Source: CAJWPI01 sp964571215 | Lineage (GTDB): Bacteria > Pseudomonadota > Gammaproteobacteria > Magnimaribacterales > Magnimaribacteraceae | Reading direction: 5' to 3' | Assembly (NCBI GenBank): GCA_964571215.1 | Contig: CAZMZZ010000028.1 | Span: forward strand, 1-18,854 | DNA length: 18,854 bases | In this document: positions 1 through 6,736 of the stretch, piece by piece | Numbering within the stretch: the first letter of the stretch is position 1 | Layout of the letters: every line of letters starts with the position of its first letter | Notes under the pieces: generated by a model | Databases searched by the model: none | The model's input: only the letters and a program-made list of their open reading frames with translations | What the model was told of the DNA's origin: nothing | Made by a program: the position numbers and the translations under genes

Positions 1-111
1 TGTTTCAAAAGTAACCACTGTAGCCTCCTTTTCAGTTTGTTTTGAAGAAACAATAAAAAAAACCCCTAAAGCAAGTAATATAGAACAGCTAATTAATAAG
101 ATTTGTTTCAT
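1..111 (-). CDS. N-terminus of an exported or membrane-anchored protein (partial), possibly a peptidyl-prolyl isomerase
   Basis: Reading leftward from an ATG at 111-109 gives 37 uninterrupted codons that run off the window edge. The protein opens with MKQILL and a hydrophobic stretch to about residue 22, then turns polar (SSKQTEKEA) and continues VVTFET. This looks like a signal peptide or a single membrane anchor. A Cys at residue 9 follows Leu-Ile-Ser, but it lies inside the hydrophobic core and too early for a lipoprotein site. An AAGAA stretch just upstream is at best a weak ribosome-binding site. VVTFET resembles the first strand of cyclophilin-type prolyl isomerases, and ppiB lies near cysS in many gammaproteobacteria, so an exported prolyl isomerase is a reasonable guess. 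With 37 residues the function is not established. Confidence 0.6.
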   Translation of the reverse strand, partial: MKQILLISCSILLALGVFFIVSSKQTEKEATVVTFET

Positions 112-140
112 TTTCTTCAATATTGATAAATCCTGAAGGA

Positions 141-147
141 TATAATA
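141..147. promoter_or_regulatory. Shared -10 element for divergent gltX and the leftward gene
   Basis: A perfect TATAAT lies at 141-146 on the plus strand, and the overlapping bases 147-142 read TATTAT on the minus strand. Either could serve as a -10 box, giving gltX a leader of roughly 34 bases and the leftward gene one of roughly 25. No good -35 sequence is visible at the right spacing on either side. Promoter assignment is inferred from position and sequence only. Confidence 0.45.
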
Positions 148-186
148 CGAACTTTAGGGATTGGCTTCCATTTTAATTAATTATAA

Positions 187-1596
187 ATGTCTACCAAGAA
201 AACAAGATTTTGTCCGAGTCCTACTGGTCTCATGCACCTGGGTAACTTGCGGACAGCTCTCTTAAATTTTCTTTTAGGAAATAAATCAAAAGGGTCTTTT
301 GTTCTTAGAATCGAAGATACGGACAAGGAAAGGTCTAAAATAAAATTTGCTGAGTCTATTTGTGAAGATTTGTTATGGATGGAATTAAATTGGGATGAAG
401 GTCCTAGAATTGAAGGACCTGAAGAATCTTATTTTCAATCTGAAAGAAAACAAATTTATGAAAGTTTTTATGAGAAGTTAATTAAAAAAAATTTAATTTA
501 TCCTTGTTTCGCTACGGAAGAAGAATTAAAAGTTATAAGACGAAACCAACTTGCAGCTGGCAAGCCCCCTAGGTATCCAGGGGTTTGGACTCATGCTTCA
601 GAAGAAGATATAGAAAAAGAACTAAGGAAAGGGTCTAAATATGTTTACAGGTTCCGAATGCCAAAAAATGAAACTATACAGTTCATTGATCTTGTGAAAG
701 GAGAACAAAAATTTGACTCAGATGATTTAGATGATTTCATTGTAAGAAAGGAAGATGGAAGTCCAACTTTTATGTTTGCAAACAGCATAGATGATGCCTT
801 AATGGGTATTAATTTAGTTATGCGAGGAGATGATCATCTTAGTAATACTCCCAGGCAGATAGCATTACTCAAGGCTTTAGAACTGGACACTCCTGAGTAT
901 ATTCATATTGCTCTTTTTACTGGAGACGATGGTGCCCCATTATCTAAAAGAAATGGAAGTCTGTCAGTGCAAGAATTAAGAGAGAAAGGATATTTTCCTT
1001 TAGCAGTTTCTAATTATTTAGCGCGGACTGGTCATACTATTTCAGACAATGAACTTAAATCTCTTAAAAATCTATCAAAAGAGTTTGATATAAAAAAGAT
1101 ATCAACTTCACCAAGTAGATTTGATCTAAATCAACTGAATTTTTGGCAAAAGCAAGTTGTTGATGGTTTGAGCATTGGGGGTCTTAAAGAATGGTTAGAT
1201 CCTTTTCTAGAGGGTTTAATTCCTAAGGATATCAACAAAGATCTATTTCTCTCTATAGTAAGAGACAATATAATTTTCCCTCGGCAGGCTGCTGTAATAG
1301 CCCAAAGTCTTTTAAACGATGAGATGCTATTGAACAAGGACACAAAAGATCTAATTAAGTCTTTAGATAATGATTTCTTCATTAAGGCAGCAGAAGTTAT
1401 AGAAAAGAATTGGCCTGACTGGCAATCAGCAATGAAAGAACTATCTAGTTTTTCTGGAAAGAAAGGTAAGGATCTTTTTTTACCAATCAGAGTTGTTTTA
1501 ACTGGAGATAAAGCCGGACCCGAATTAGATCATATAGCTAATCTCTTAGGGAAAGAAAGAGTTATAAACCGCCTAAACCAAGTTGTAAACTTATGA
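187..1596 (+). CDS. gltX: Glutamate--tRNA ligase (GluRS)
   Basis: Cytoplasmic class I synthetase that charges tRNA-Glu. The Rossmann-fold start reads RFCPSPTGLMHLGN, with the HIGH-type signature as HLGN at residues 17-20. The ATP-binding KMSKS-type loop is PLSKRNG, near residues 251-257. The 469-residue length is normal for bacterial GluRS. The insert that holds a Cys-Cys-Cys-His zinc site in E. coli keeps only one Cys (C107), and a Trp (W134) stands where the third Cys should be, so this enzyme probably binds no zinc. The FCPSPTGLMHLGN opening resembles the second GluRS lineage (GltX2-like) of some gammaproteobacteria; that is from memory. The ATG at 187 has no Shine-Dalgarno sequence. The gene overlaps cysS by four bases, so the two are probably translated together. 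Confidence 0.97.
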   Translation: MSTKKTRFCPSPTGLMHLGNLRTALLNFLLGNKSKGSFVLRIEDTDKERSKIKFAESICEDLLWMELNWDEGPRIEGPEESYFQSERKQIYESFYEKLIKKNLIYPCFATEEELKVIRRNQLAAGKPPRYPGVWTHASEEDIEKELRKGSKYVYRFRMPKNETIQFIDLVKGEQKFDSDDLDDFIVRKEDGSPTFMFANSIDDALMGINLVMRGDDHLSNTPRQIALLKALELDTPEYIHIALFTGDDGAPLSKRNGSLSVQELREKGYFPLAVSNYLARTGHTISDNELKSLKNLSKEFDIKKISTSPSRFDLNQLNFWQKQVVDGLSIGGLKEWLDPFLEGLIPKDINKDLFLSIVRDNIIFPRQAAVIAQSLLNDEMLLNKDTKDLIKSLDNDFFIKAAEVIEKNWPDWQSAMKELSSFSGKKGKDLFLPIRVVLTGDKAGPELDHIANLLGKERVINRLNQVVNL

Positions 1597-2963
1597 AGAT
1601 TTACAATTCTTTAACCGGTAGAAAAGAAAATCTTAATCCTTTAGAGAAAGATAAAGTAAAGATCTATGTTTGCGGCATGACTGTATACGATGACTGTCAT
1701 ATAGGACACGCGAGAACTTTTGTCTGTTTCGATATGGTTGTGAGATATCTTCGTTTAAGAAATTTTAAGGTTGATTATGTAAGAAATATAACTGACGTAG
1801 ATGACAAAATAATAAATAGGGCAAAAGAAAATGGAGAAGATCCAGGTTCTTTAACTAAACGTTTTATAAAAAGAATGAATTTAGATTTTAATTCTCTGGG
1901 AATGTTACAACCTGATCAGGAACCGAGAGCTACTGAGAACATTAAAATCATTATTGACCTAATTAGTCGGCTTCTGGAGCTAAATTATGCATATGAAGTA
2001 GAAGGAGATGTCTATTTCTCAATAAACTCCTTCAAAGATTATGGGAAGTTATCCAATCAGAAAATCGGTGATATCATTTCGGGCGCTAGGATTGATGTAA
2101 ACACAAAAAAGATTAATCCTGCTGACTTTACGCTTTGGAAAAGAACAGATTCAAGTTTGGCTTGGGATTCTCCTTGGGGTAAAGGTAGACCAGGTTGGCA
2201 TGTTGAATGTTCTGCTATGAGCATGAATGAATTGGGAGAGTCTTTTGATATTCATGCAGGTGGAGTTGATTTAAAGTTTCCCCATCACGAAAATGAAATT
2301 GCTCAATCTGAATCTATTACTGGCAAAGATTTAGCAAAATTATGGATGCATACAGGCCCATTGAGAATTAACAAGGAAAAGATGTCAAAATCGTTAGATA
2401 ACTTTCTGACTATCAGAGAAGCTATAAAGAATCATTCCCCTGAAGTTCTTAGATACTTTTTGTTGTCGAGTCATTACAGAAGCCCAATAAATTATAGTAA
2501 AGATGCTTTAGAGGATGCCGAATCCGCAGTAGAGAGGTTGTATCATTCTCTTTTAGATATTGATGAAACTTCAAAAGAAATTTCACAAGGCAAACATACT
2601 AAAGAATTTCTTGAAGCCATGGATGATGATTTTAATGTTCCAGAAGCTTTAGCAGTTGTCTTTGAACTAGTAAAAGATATAAATAAAAAGAAGAAGCAAG
2701 GAAAAAAAGAAGAAGCGAAATCTTTAGCTAGTGAGCTAAAATTTTTATGTGCACCTTTAGGTCTACTTAGAAATAACCCCAAACATTTCCTTAGATCTGG
2801 ATTAGTAGTAGATGATTCAGAAATAAATTCCCTAATAAAAAAACGGGAACAAGCAAGAGATGAGGGGGACTTCCAAACAGCAGATAATATTAGAGAAGAA
2901 TTATTAGAGAAGAATATTGTTTTAGAGGATTCTGAAGAGGGGACTTTTTGGAGAAAGGGTTAG
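1593..2963 (+). CDS. cysS: Cysteine--tRNA ligase (CysRS)
   Basis: Cytoplasmic class I synthetase that charges tRNA-Cys. The HIGH motif is intact at residues 36-39, after YVCGMTVYDDC, and KMSKS is at 263-267. The four zinc ligands that read the cysteine side chain are all present with the spacing seen in the E. coli enzyme: C27, C206, H231 and E235. The C-terminal helical domain ends with a short basic and acidic tail, and the 456-residue length is typical. Its ATG overlaps the gltX stop (ATGA), with no Shine-Dalgarno sequence, which suggests translational coupling. One base separates its stop from that of the convergent nuclease gene, and no hairpin terminator is visible between them. Confidence 0.98.
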   Translation: MKIYNSLTGRKENLNPLEKDKVKIYVCGMTVYDDCHIGHARTFVCFDMVVRYLRLRNFKVDYVRNITDVDDKIINRAKENGEDPGSLTKRFIKRMNLDFNSLGMLQPDQEPRATENIKIIIDLISRLLELNYAYEVEGDVYFSINSFKDYGKLSNQKIGDIISGARIDVNTKKINPADFTLWKRTDSSLAWDSPWGKGRPGWHVECSAMSMNELGESFDIHAGGVDLKFPHHENEIAQSESITGKDLAKLWMHTGPLRINKEKMSKSLDNFLTIREAIKNHSPEVLRYFLLSSHYRSPINYSKDALEDAESAVERLYHSLLDIDETSKEISQGKHTKEFLEAMDDDFNVPEALAVVFELVKDINKKKKQGKKEEAKSLASELKFLCAPLGLLRNNPKHFLRSGLVVDDSEINSLIKKREQARDEGDFQTADNIREELLEKNIVLEDSEEGTFWRKG

Positions 2964-2964
2964 T

Positions 2965-3693
2965 TTAAACAGTCAGGCTTTTACTTACATAATTACAGTA
3001 ACTGCAATTTTCTGAAGGTTCAGGTGGGTTTTTCCCTAACAAGCACTCTTTAATTGCTTTTAGAGTAGGTTCCACCCATTTATCGCTTCCTGTATAAGCT
3101 ATCAATTTAACTTTAAATTCTAATCTATTGTTAAATTCAGGTTTATCTTTAATACCATTGCAATAAACAAAGTAAGCTGTATCTGAAACATCAAAAGAGT
3201 TACCTCTAAAAAGCCATTGGTAGAATTCAACTTGTTTTTTGTAACTTATTTGCCAATCAGCATCAATGTTGACCTCGCCTTTTTTTGATGTTGCCTTGTA
3301 ATCCACCACTATTAATTGGTCAGTCTCACAATCTATCCAAACATCATCTATACCACCTCTCAAGATGAAGTTTGTTGGTCCATGGATTCTTTTTACTCCA
3401 TTTCTCAGAGATTCTCTCCAGTTATCTAACTCTGGGTGTTGGTAAGGTATAACATTTAAATTGTTCTCGATTAGTATAGGATGAGGTTCCTGTTTTTCTC
3501 TATAAAAATCAAATTCGTTTTTTAAAAGTTCGTCCACAGCATTGTTGAGATTAAAAGGAAAAGTTGAAGGTCTAGCAATACCCAATTTATTAGTTAAATA
3601 GAAGCATCTTGAGCATTCCAGAAAGTTATCTACTCTTGATCTACTTAGAGTAAAAGGGTCTTTGGAGTCAGGGTTAAAGAGTCTTGCAGCCAT
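2965..3693 (-). CDS. PD-(D/E)XK nuclease-family protein, RecB/Cas4-like, with four conserved-looking cysteines
   Basis: A 242-residue protein with the core motifs of the RecB-type nuclease fold: GGIDD at 113-117 (metal ligand D116), DYKAT at 131-135 (D131, K133), and a QxxxY motif at Q154-Y158. The N-terminus FTLSRSRVDNFLECSRC matches the opening of PDDEXK_1 proteins, where the Cys belongs to an iron-sulfur cluster. Here there is a CxxC at 27/30 and a second CxxC at 230/233, enough for a [4Fe-4S] cluster or a zinc site, though Cas4 and AddB use a one-plus-three arrangement. The usual histidine of motif I is not seen; D54 lies near its place. I recall close relatives annotated only as PD-(D/E)XK proteins, with no known role. 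It lies 12 bases after the tRNA-Asn CCA end, with no Shine-Dalgarno sequence, and is probably co-transcribed with the tRNA. Fold is confident; substrate and role are unknown. Confidence 0.85.
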   Translation of the reverse strand: MAARLFNPDSKDPFTLSRSRVDNFLECSRCFYLTNKLGIARPSTFPFNLNNAVDELLKNEFDFYREKQEPHPILIENNLNVIPYQHPELDNWRESLRNGVKRIHGPTNFILRGGIDDVWIDCETDQLIVVDYKATSKKGEVNIDADWQISYKKQVEFYQWLFRGNSFDVSDTAYFVYCNGIKDKPEFNNRLEFKVKLIAYTGSDKWVEPTLKAIKECLLGKNPPEPSENCSYCNYVSKSLTV

Positions 3694-3705
3694 TATTCTA
3701 AAGTT

Positions 3706-3781
3706 TGGCTCCCCGAGCTGGGCTCGAACCAGCGACCCAATGATTAACAGTCATTTGCTCTACCAACTGAGCTATCGGGGA
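3706..3781 (-). tRNA. tRNA-Asn (anticodon GTT)
   Basis: On the minus strand this folds as a complete 76-base cloverleaf: 7-base acceptor stem TCCCCGA/TCGGGGA, D arm GCTC-AGTTGGTA-GAGC, anticodon arm AATGA-CTGTTAA-TCATT, 5-base variable loop, and T arm GCTGG-TTCGAGC-CCAGC. The discriminator is G and the CCA end is encoded. The anticodon GTT reads asparagine codons AAC and AAU. The gene lies between uvrB (divergent) and the nuclease gene (same strand, 12 bases on). All stems pair perfectly, so it should be functional. Confidence 0.97.
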
Positions 3782-3789
3782 ATAAGTTA

Positions 3790-3819
3790 ATTATAACGTT
3801 TACTCACTAAGCTTATAAT
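3790..3819. promoter_or_regulatory. Interlocked divergent promoters for tRNA-Asn (-) and uvrB (+)
   Basis: For the tRNA on the minus strand, TATAAT at 3795-3790 is a perfect -10 box 8 bases before the mature 5' end, with TTATAA at 3818-3813 as a -35 element 17 bases away. For uvrB on the plus strand, TATAAT at 3814-3819 and TTATAA at 3791-3796 form the mirror arrangement, also with a 17-base spacer. Each -10 thus overlaps the other's -35. A second plus-strand TATAAT at 3826-3831 could give an even shorter uvrB leader. No LexA box (CTG-N10-CAG) is visible here, although uvrB is SOS-controlled in E. coli. Confidence 0.6.
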
Positions 3820-3842
3820 ATTTTTTATAATTAAAAATAAAA

Positions 3843-5858
3843 ATGTCTAAAGAGTTTAAAGTAGTTGCTAATTTTGATCCTTCTGGAGATCAGCCTAAAG
3901 CTATTAAGGAATTAGTTGAAGGAATAAATAATGGTCTATTAAATCAAACATTGCTTGGTGTCACGGGATCAGGTAAGACTTTTGCTATGGCAAATGTAAT
4001 AGAGAAAGTTCAGAGACCAGCTATTGTTATGGCTCACAACAAAACATTAGCTGCCCAGCTTTACGGAGAATTTAAAGAATTTTTCCCCAATAACTCAGTC
4101 GAATATTTTGTTTCCTATTATGACTATTATCAACCTGAAGCTTATGTTCCTACAACAGACATTTATATAGAGAAAGATGCCTCAATTAATGAACATATAG
4201 AGCAAATGAGACTTTCAGCTACGAAAGCTGTTATGGAGAGAAGGGATGTCATAATTGTGGCTTCCGTATCAGCAATCTATGGTTTGGGAGATCCACAAAC
4301 TTATTTGAAGATGGTATTGCATCTTGATCGAGGAGATAAGATTGACCAAAGACAAATTTTAAGAAGATTAGCAACTCTTCAATATGAAAGAAATGATGTT
4401 GATTTTAAGAGATCAGTTTATAGAGTTAGAGGCGATGTAATTGATGTATTTCCTGCAGACTCTGAAAAAGAGGCCCTAAGAATTGAGCTGTTTGGTGATG
4501 AGATAGAATCATTAAAGTTTTTTGACCCTTTAACTGGAGAGATTTTAAGAAATGTACCAAGAATAACAATTTATCCAAAATCACATTATGTAACACCAAG
4601 ACAAAGAATTTTAAAAGCCATTGATTTTATGCAAGAAGAAATGAAAAGGACCTTGAAGAAATTTAGAAAAGAAAATAAGTTAGTTGAAGCCCAAAGATTA
4701 GAACAAAGAACTCTTTATGATATTGAAATGATGAGAGAGTTTGGGTTCTGTTCAGGTATAGAGAACTACTCAAGATTTCTTTCTGAAAGACAACCTGGAG
4801 AACCCCCACCAACTTTATATGATTATTTACCTCAAGATACCATTGTTTTCGTTGACGAATCACATGCATCTTTGCCTCAACTTGGAGGCATGTACAGAGG
4901 AGATCGTTCAAGAAAACAAACTTTAGTTGATTATGGTTTTAGGTTACCTGTAGCACTTGACAATAGACCTCTTAGATTCGATGAATGGGAAATGTTATCA
5001 GGTCAGAGAATCTTCTTGTCAGCGACTCCCGGGAAATATGAAGTTGAAAAATCCAGTTCTGTAGTAGAGTTGGTTGTAAGACCAACAGGTTTAGTTGATC
5101 CTAAAATTGATGTTAGACCAGCTTCTAATCAAGTTGATGATCTTCTTTCAGAAATAAATATTAGAGCAAAAAGAAAAGAAAGAATATTGGTAACAGTGTT
5201 AACTAAAAGAATGGCTGAGGATTTAACTGATTATCTTGATGAAAATGGGGTTAGGGTTAGATATCTTCATTCAGATGTCGAAACTGTAGAAAGGGTAGAA
5301 ATTATTAGAGACTTAAGACTCCATAAATTTGATGCACTTGTTGGAATAAATCTTTTGAGAGAAGGTTTAGATATTCCAGAAGTATCTTTAGTAGCTATAT
5401 TGGATGCTGACAAGGAAGGTTTCTTAAGATCAGAAGGATCTTTAATTCAAACGATTGGTAGAGCTGCACGAAATATACACGGGAAAGCTATTTTATATGC
5501 AGATAAGATCACAGGATCAATGAAGCGGGCTATAGATGAGACTGATAGAAGAAGAAAGATTCAAACCAAATTTAACAAACAGCATAAAATTAAACCGAAA
5601 GGAATTAGCAAGCCTATAGCTGACATTATGGAAGGAGCAAGAAGCTCTAGAAAAAATACTTCAAAAACAACTAGCACGGACACACTTAAACATGATTTCT
5701 CAGATATTGAAAAAATAAATGACCCCATTCTTTTAAAGAAGGAAATAGTTAGTCTAGAAGATCAAATGTACAAACACGCTAAAGACTTAGAGTTTGAAGA
5801 AGCTGCTAGATTAAGAGATAAGGTCGCTGAACTTAAAGAAAAACTTTTTATGAGTTAG
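3843..5858 (+). CDS. uvrB: Excinuclease ABC subunit B (UvrB)
   Basis: DNA-damage-verifying helicase-like subunit of nucleotide excision repair. It receives damaged DNA from UvrA and recruits UvrC. Walker A is GVTGSGKT at 39-46. The aromatic damage-probing hairpin follows from about residue 92 (YYDYYQPEAYVP). The Walker B/DEAD-type motif is DESH at 338-341. The second helicase lobe includes LREGLDIPEV and QTIGRAARN. The C-terminal UVR coiled-coil domain that binds UvrC covers about 631-668. At 671 residues it is full length. The ATG at 3843 has no Shine-Dalgarno sequence and sits about 17 bases after the predicted transcript start. Its last 11 bases overlap the end of the convergent transglycosylase gene. 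Confidence 0.98.
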   Translation: MSKEFKVVANFDPSGDQPKAIKELVEGINNGLLNQTLLGVTGSGKTFAMANVIEKVQRPAIVMAHNKTLAAQLYGEFKEFFPNNSVEYFVSYYDYYQPEAYVPTTDIYIEKDASINEHIEQMRLSATKAVMERRDVIIVASVSAIYGLGDPQTYLKMVLHLDRGDKIDQRQILRRLATLQYERNDVDFKRSVYRVRGDVIDVFPADSEKEALRIELFGDEIESLKFFDPLTGEILRNVPRITIYPKSHYVTPRQRILKAIDFMQEEMKRTLKKFRKENKLVEAQRLEQRTLYDIEMMREFGFCSGIENYSRFLSERQPGEPPPTLYDYLPQDTIVFVDESHASLPQLGGMYRGDRSRKQTLVDYGFRLPVALDNRPLRFDEWEMLSGQRIFLSATPGKYEVEKSSSVVELVVRPTGLVDPKIDVRPASNQVDDLLSEINIRAKRKERILVTVLTKRMAEDLTDYLDENGVRVRYLHSDVETVERVEIIRDLRLHKFDALVGINLLREGLDIPEVSLVAILDADKEGFLRSEGSLIQTIGRAARNIHGKAILYADKITGSMKRAIDETDRRRKIQTKFNKQHKIKPKGISKPIADIMEGARSSRKNTSKTTSTDTLKHDFSDIEKINDPILLKKEIVSLEDQMYKHAKDLEFEEAARLRDKVAELKEKLFMS

Positions 5859-6570
5859 TTTGATGAAAAGCACTTTTCTCTTCTACTAAGACTAAAGTTT
5901 TGTAGAAGAGCTTTATTTTATTAACATAATCTATAGCCTCTTTAGCTCTTTGCGTTGCACTAGATTGTTCTGTTTTAAACATCAAGGGAAGAATCTTGTT
6001 TACGTCTTCCCAGTTATTGGCGTCTTTTCCAATCTTTTTAGCTAACTCTCTAGTATCTCTAATATGTTTAAAGCCCATATTATATGCAGCTAAAGACATC
6101 CAGGTCTTGTCAGCAATAGGAATAGAGTCTGGCAATCTATTAAGAATTTTCTGAAAATACAAAGAGCCTCCTCTTATGCTTTGATGAGGGTCTGTTCTTC
6201 TAGTAACTCCCATTTCTTTAGCAGTATCTTGAGTAAGCATCATTAGACCTCTCACTCCTGTTTTGGAAATAGCTCGTGGATCCCAATGCGACTCCTGATA
6301 ACTTATTGCAGCTAGTAGGATCCAATGGACTTCTACATCTTTTGAAGCCTCTATAAATATAGGTTTGTACAAAGGAAGTCTTTCTTCTACTCTTTTAAGA
6401 AAAAGTTTTTTACCAGCTTCTTCCTCAAAATTCCAGAGGTCATTCAACTCCTCAGAGAGAAAGCTATCATTTTTAAGGGAGTAAGAAGATACTGAGTTAT
6501 CTAAACCCACTATAGCTACGATTAAAAGCATGCTAAAAAAACTTAATCGTAATTCTTTTCTTCTCAACAA
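5848..6570 (-). CDS. MltF-like membrane-bound or exported lytic transglycosylase without the sensor domain
   Basis: Probable muramidase that cleaves the MurNAc-GlcNAc bond of peptidoglycan in the periplasm. The SLT domain, from about residue 65, closely follows the C-terminal half of E. coli MltF: LLAAISYQESHWDPRA with catalytic E93, then GVRGLMMLT, RTDPHQSIRGG, and LAAYNMG. MltF is normally about 500 residues, with an N-terminal solute-binding-like domain that regulates it. Here only about 60 residues precede the SLT domain and no trace of the missing domain remains upstream. The start chosen is TTG at 6570, supported by AAGAGGT eight bases upstream. It gives a basic N-terminus and a hydrophobic segment (about 10-22) that serves as a signal peptide or anchor. 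The next ATG, codon 14, would cut into that segment. Converges on uvrB with an 11-base overlap. Confidence 0.9.
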   Translation of the reverse strand: MLRRKELRLSFFSMLLIVAIVGLDNSVSSYSLKNDSFLSEELNDLWNFEEEAGKKLFLKRVEERLPLYKPIFIEASKDVEVHWILLAAISYQESHWDPRAISKTGVRGLMMLTQDTAKEMGVTRRTDPHQSIRGGSLYFQKILNRLPDSIPIADKTWMSLAAYNMGFKHIRDTRELAKKIGKDANNWEDVNKILPLMFKTEQSSATQRAKEAIDYVNKIKLFYKTLVLVEEKSAFHQTNS

Positions 6571-6577
6571 GAAAATT

Positions 6578-6584
6578 ACCTCTT
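6578..6584 (-). promoter_or_regulatory. Ribosome-binding site that fixes a TTG start for the transglycosylase
   Basis: On the minus strand these bases read AAGAGGT, a good Shine-Dalgarno match, and the TTG at 6570 follows eight or so bases later (after taattttc allowing for the last core base). No ATG lies at a suitable distance; the first in-frame ATG is 39 bases further in. This decides the start codon. A second TTG follows the first directly. Confidence 0.7.
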
Positions 6585-6617
6585 AACTAAGTAAATTATA
6601 TTTCAATTTTTCTATAA

Positions 6618-6673
6618 AAGCACCATATATAGTATCTATTTAGTTTAATAAGCACTATATAAAGTATTTTAGT
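6618..6673. repeat. Imperfect tandem direct repeat upstream of purL
   Basis: Two related units occur at 6618-6644 and 6650-6673. Both contain, in order, AAGCAC, TATATA, AGTAT and TTTAGT; the second lacks three bases of the first. The start-to-start distance is 32 bases, about three turns of the helix. They lie between the TTG-start transglycosylase gene and purL. They could be paired operator half-sites or the remains of a small duplication; no known regulator motif is recognised. Confidence 0.5.
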
Positions 6674-6736
6674 CTCAGTAAGCTTGACTTATAATATGAG
6701 ACTCATTTTTACATGAGTTTATTTAGAGAGGTCTCA
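6671..6736 (+). promoter_or_regulatory. purL promoter and competing inverted repeats around the start codon
   Basis: A perfect -10 box, TATAAT, lies at 6690-6695, with no convincing -35. It would start the transcript near 6702, about 11 bases before the ATG. AGTCTCA (6671-6677) is a perfect inverted match of TGAGACT (6697-6703), and the two arms bracket the -10. The same downstream arm can instead pair within 6699-6706 and 6713-6720, an eight-base-pair hairpin with one G-U pair and a six-base loop that contains the ATG in its stem. A further GTCTCA lies inside the gene at 6731-6736. No Shine-Dalgarno sequence precedes the ATG. Confidence 0.45.

Noticed and set aside
1..111. Lipoprotein signal from Leu-Ile-Ser-Cys at residues 6-9
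   Set aside because: The Cys comes before, not after, the hydrophobic stretch, which is the wrong order for a lipoprotein signal peptide.
2965..3693. Cas4 of a CRISPR system
   Set aside because: No repeats, spacers, cas1 or cas2 in the window, and the cysteine layout differs from Cas4.
3706..3781. tRNA-Asn as the attachment site of an integrated element
   Set aside because: No integrase gene and no repeated copy of the tRNA 3' end was noticed, and the flanks are housekeeping genes.
3795..3807. AACGTTTAC before uvrB, resembling half of a PurR site
   Set aside because: Only one half-site is present and it is inside the tRNA/uvrB promoter, neither of which is a purine gene; likely chance.
4663..4911. 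An 82-codon leftward open frame inside uvrB
   Set aside because: Fully covered by conserved uvrB coding sequence, with no ribosome-binding site or domain signal. The other short antisense frames in gltX, cysS, purL and the operon were dropped for the same reason.
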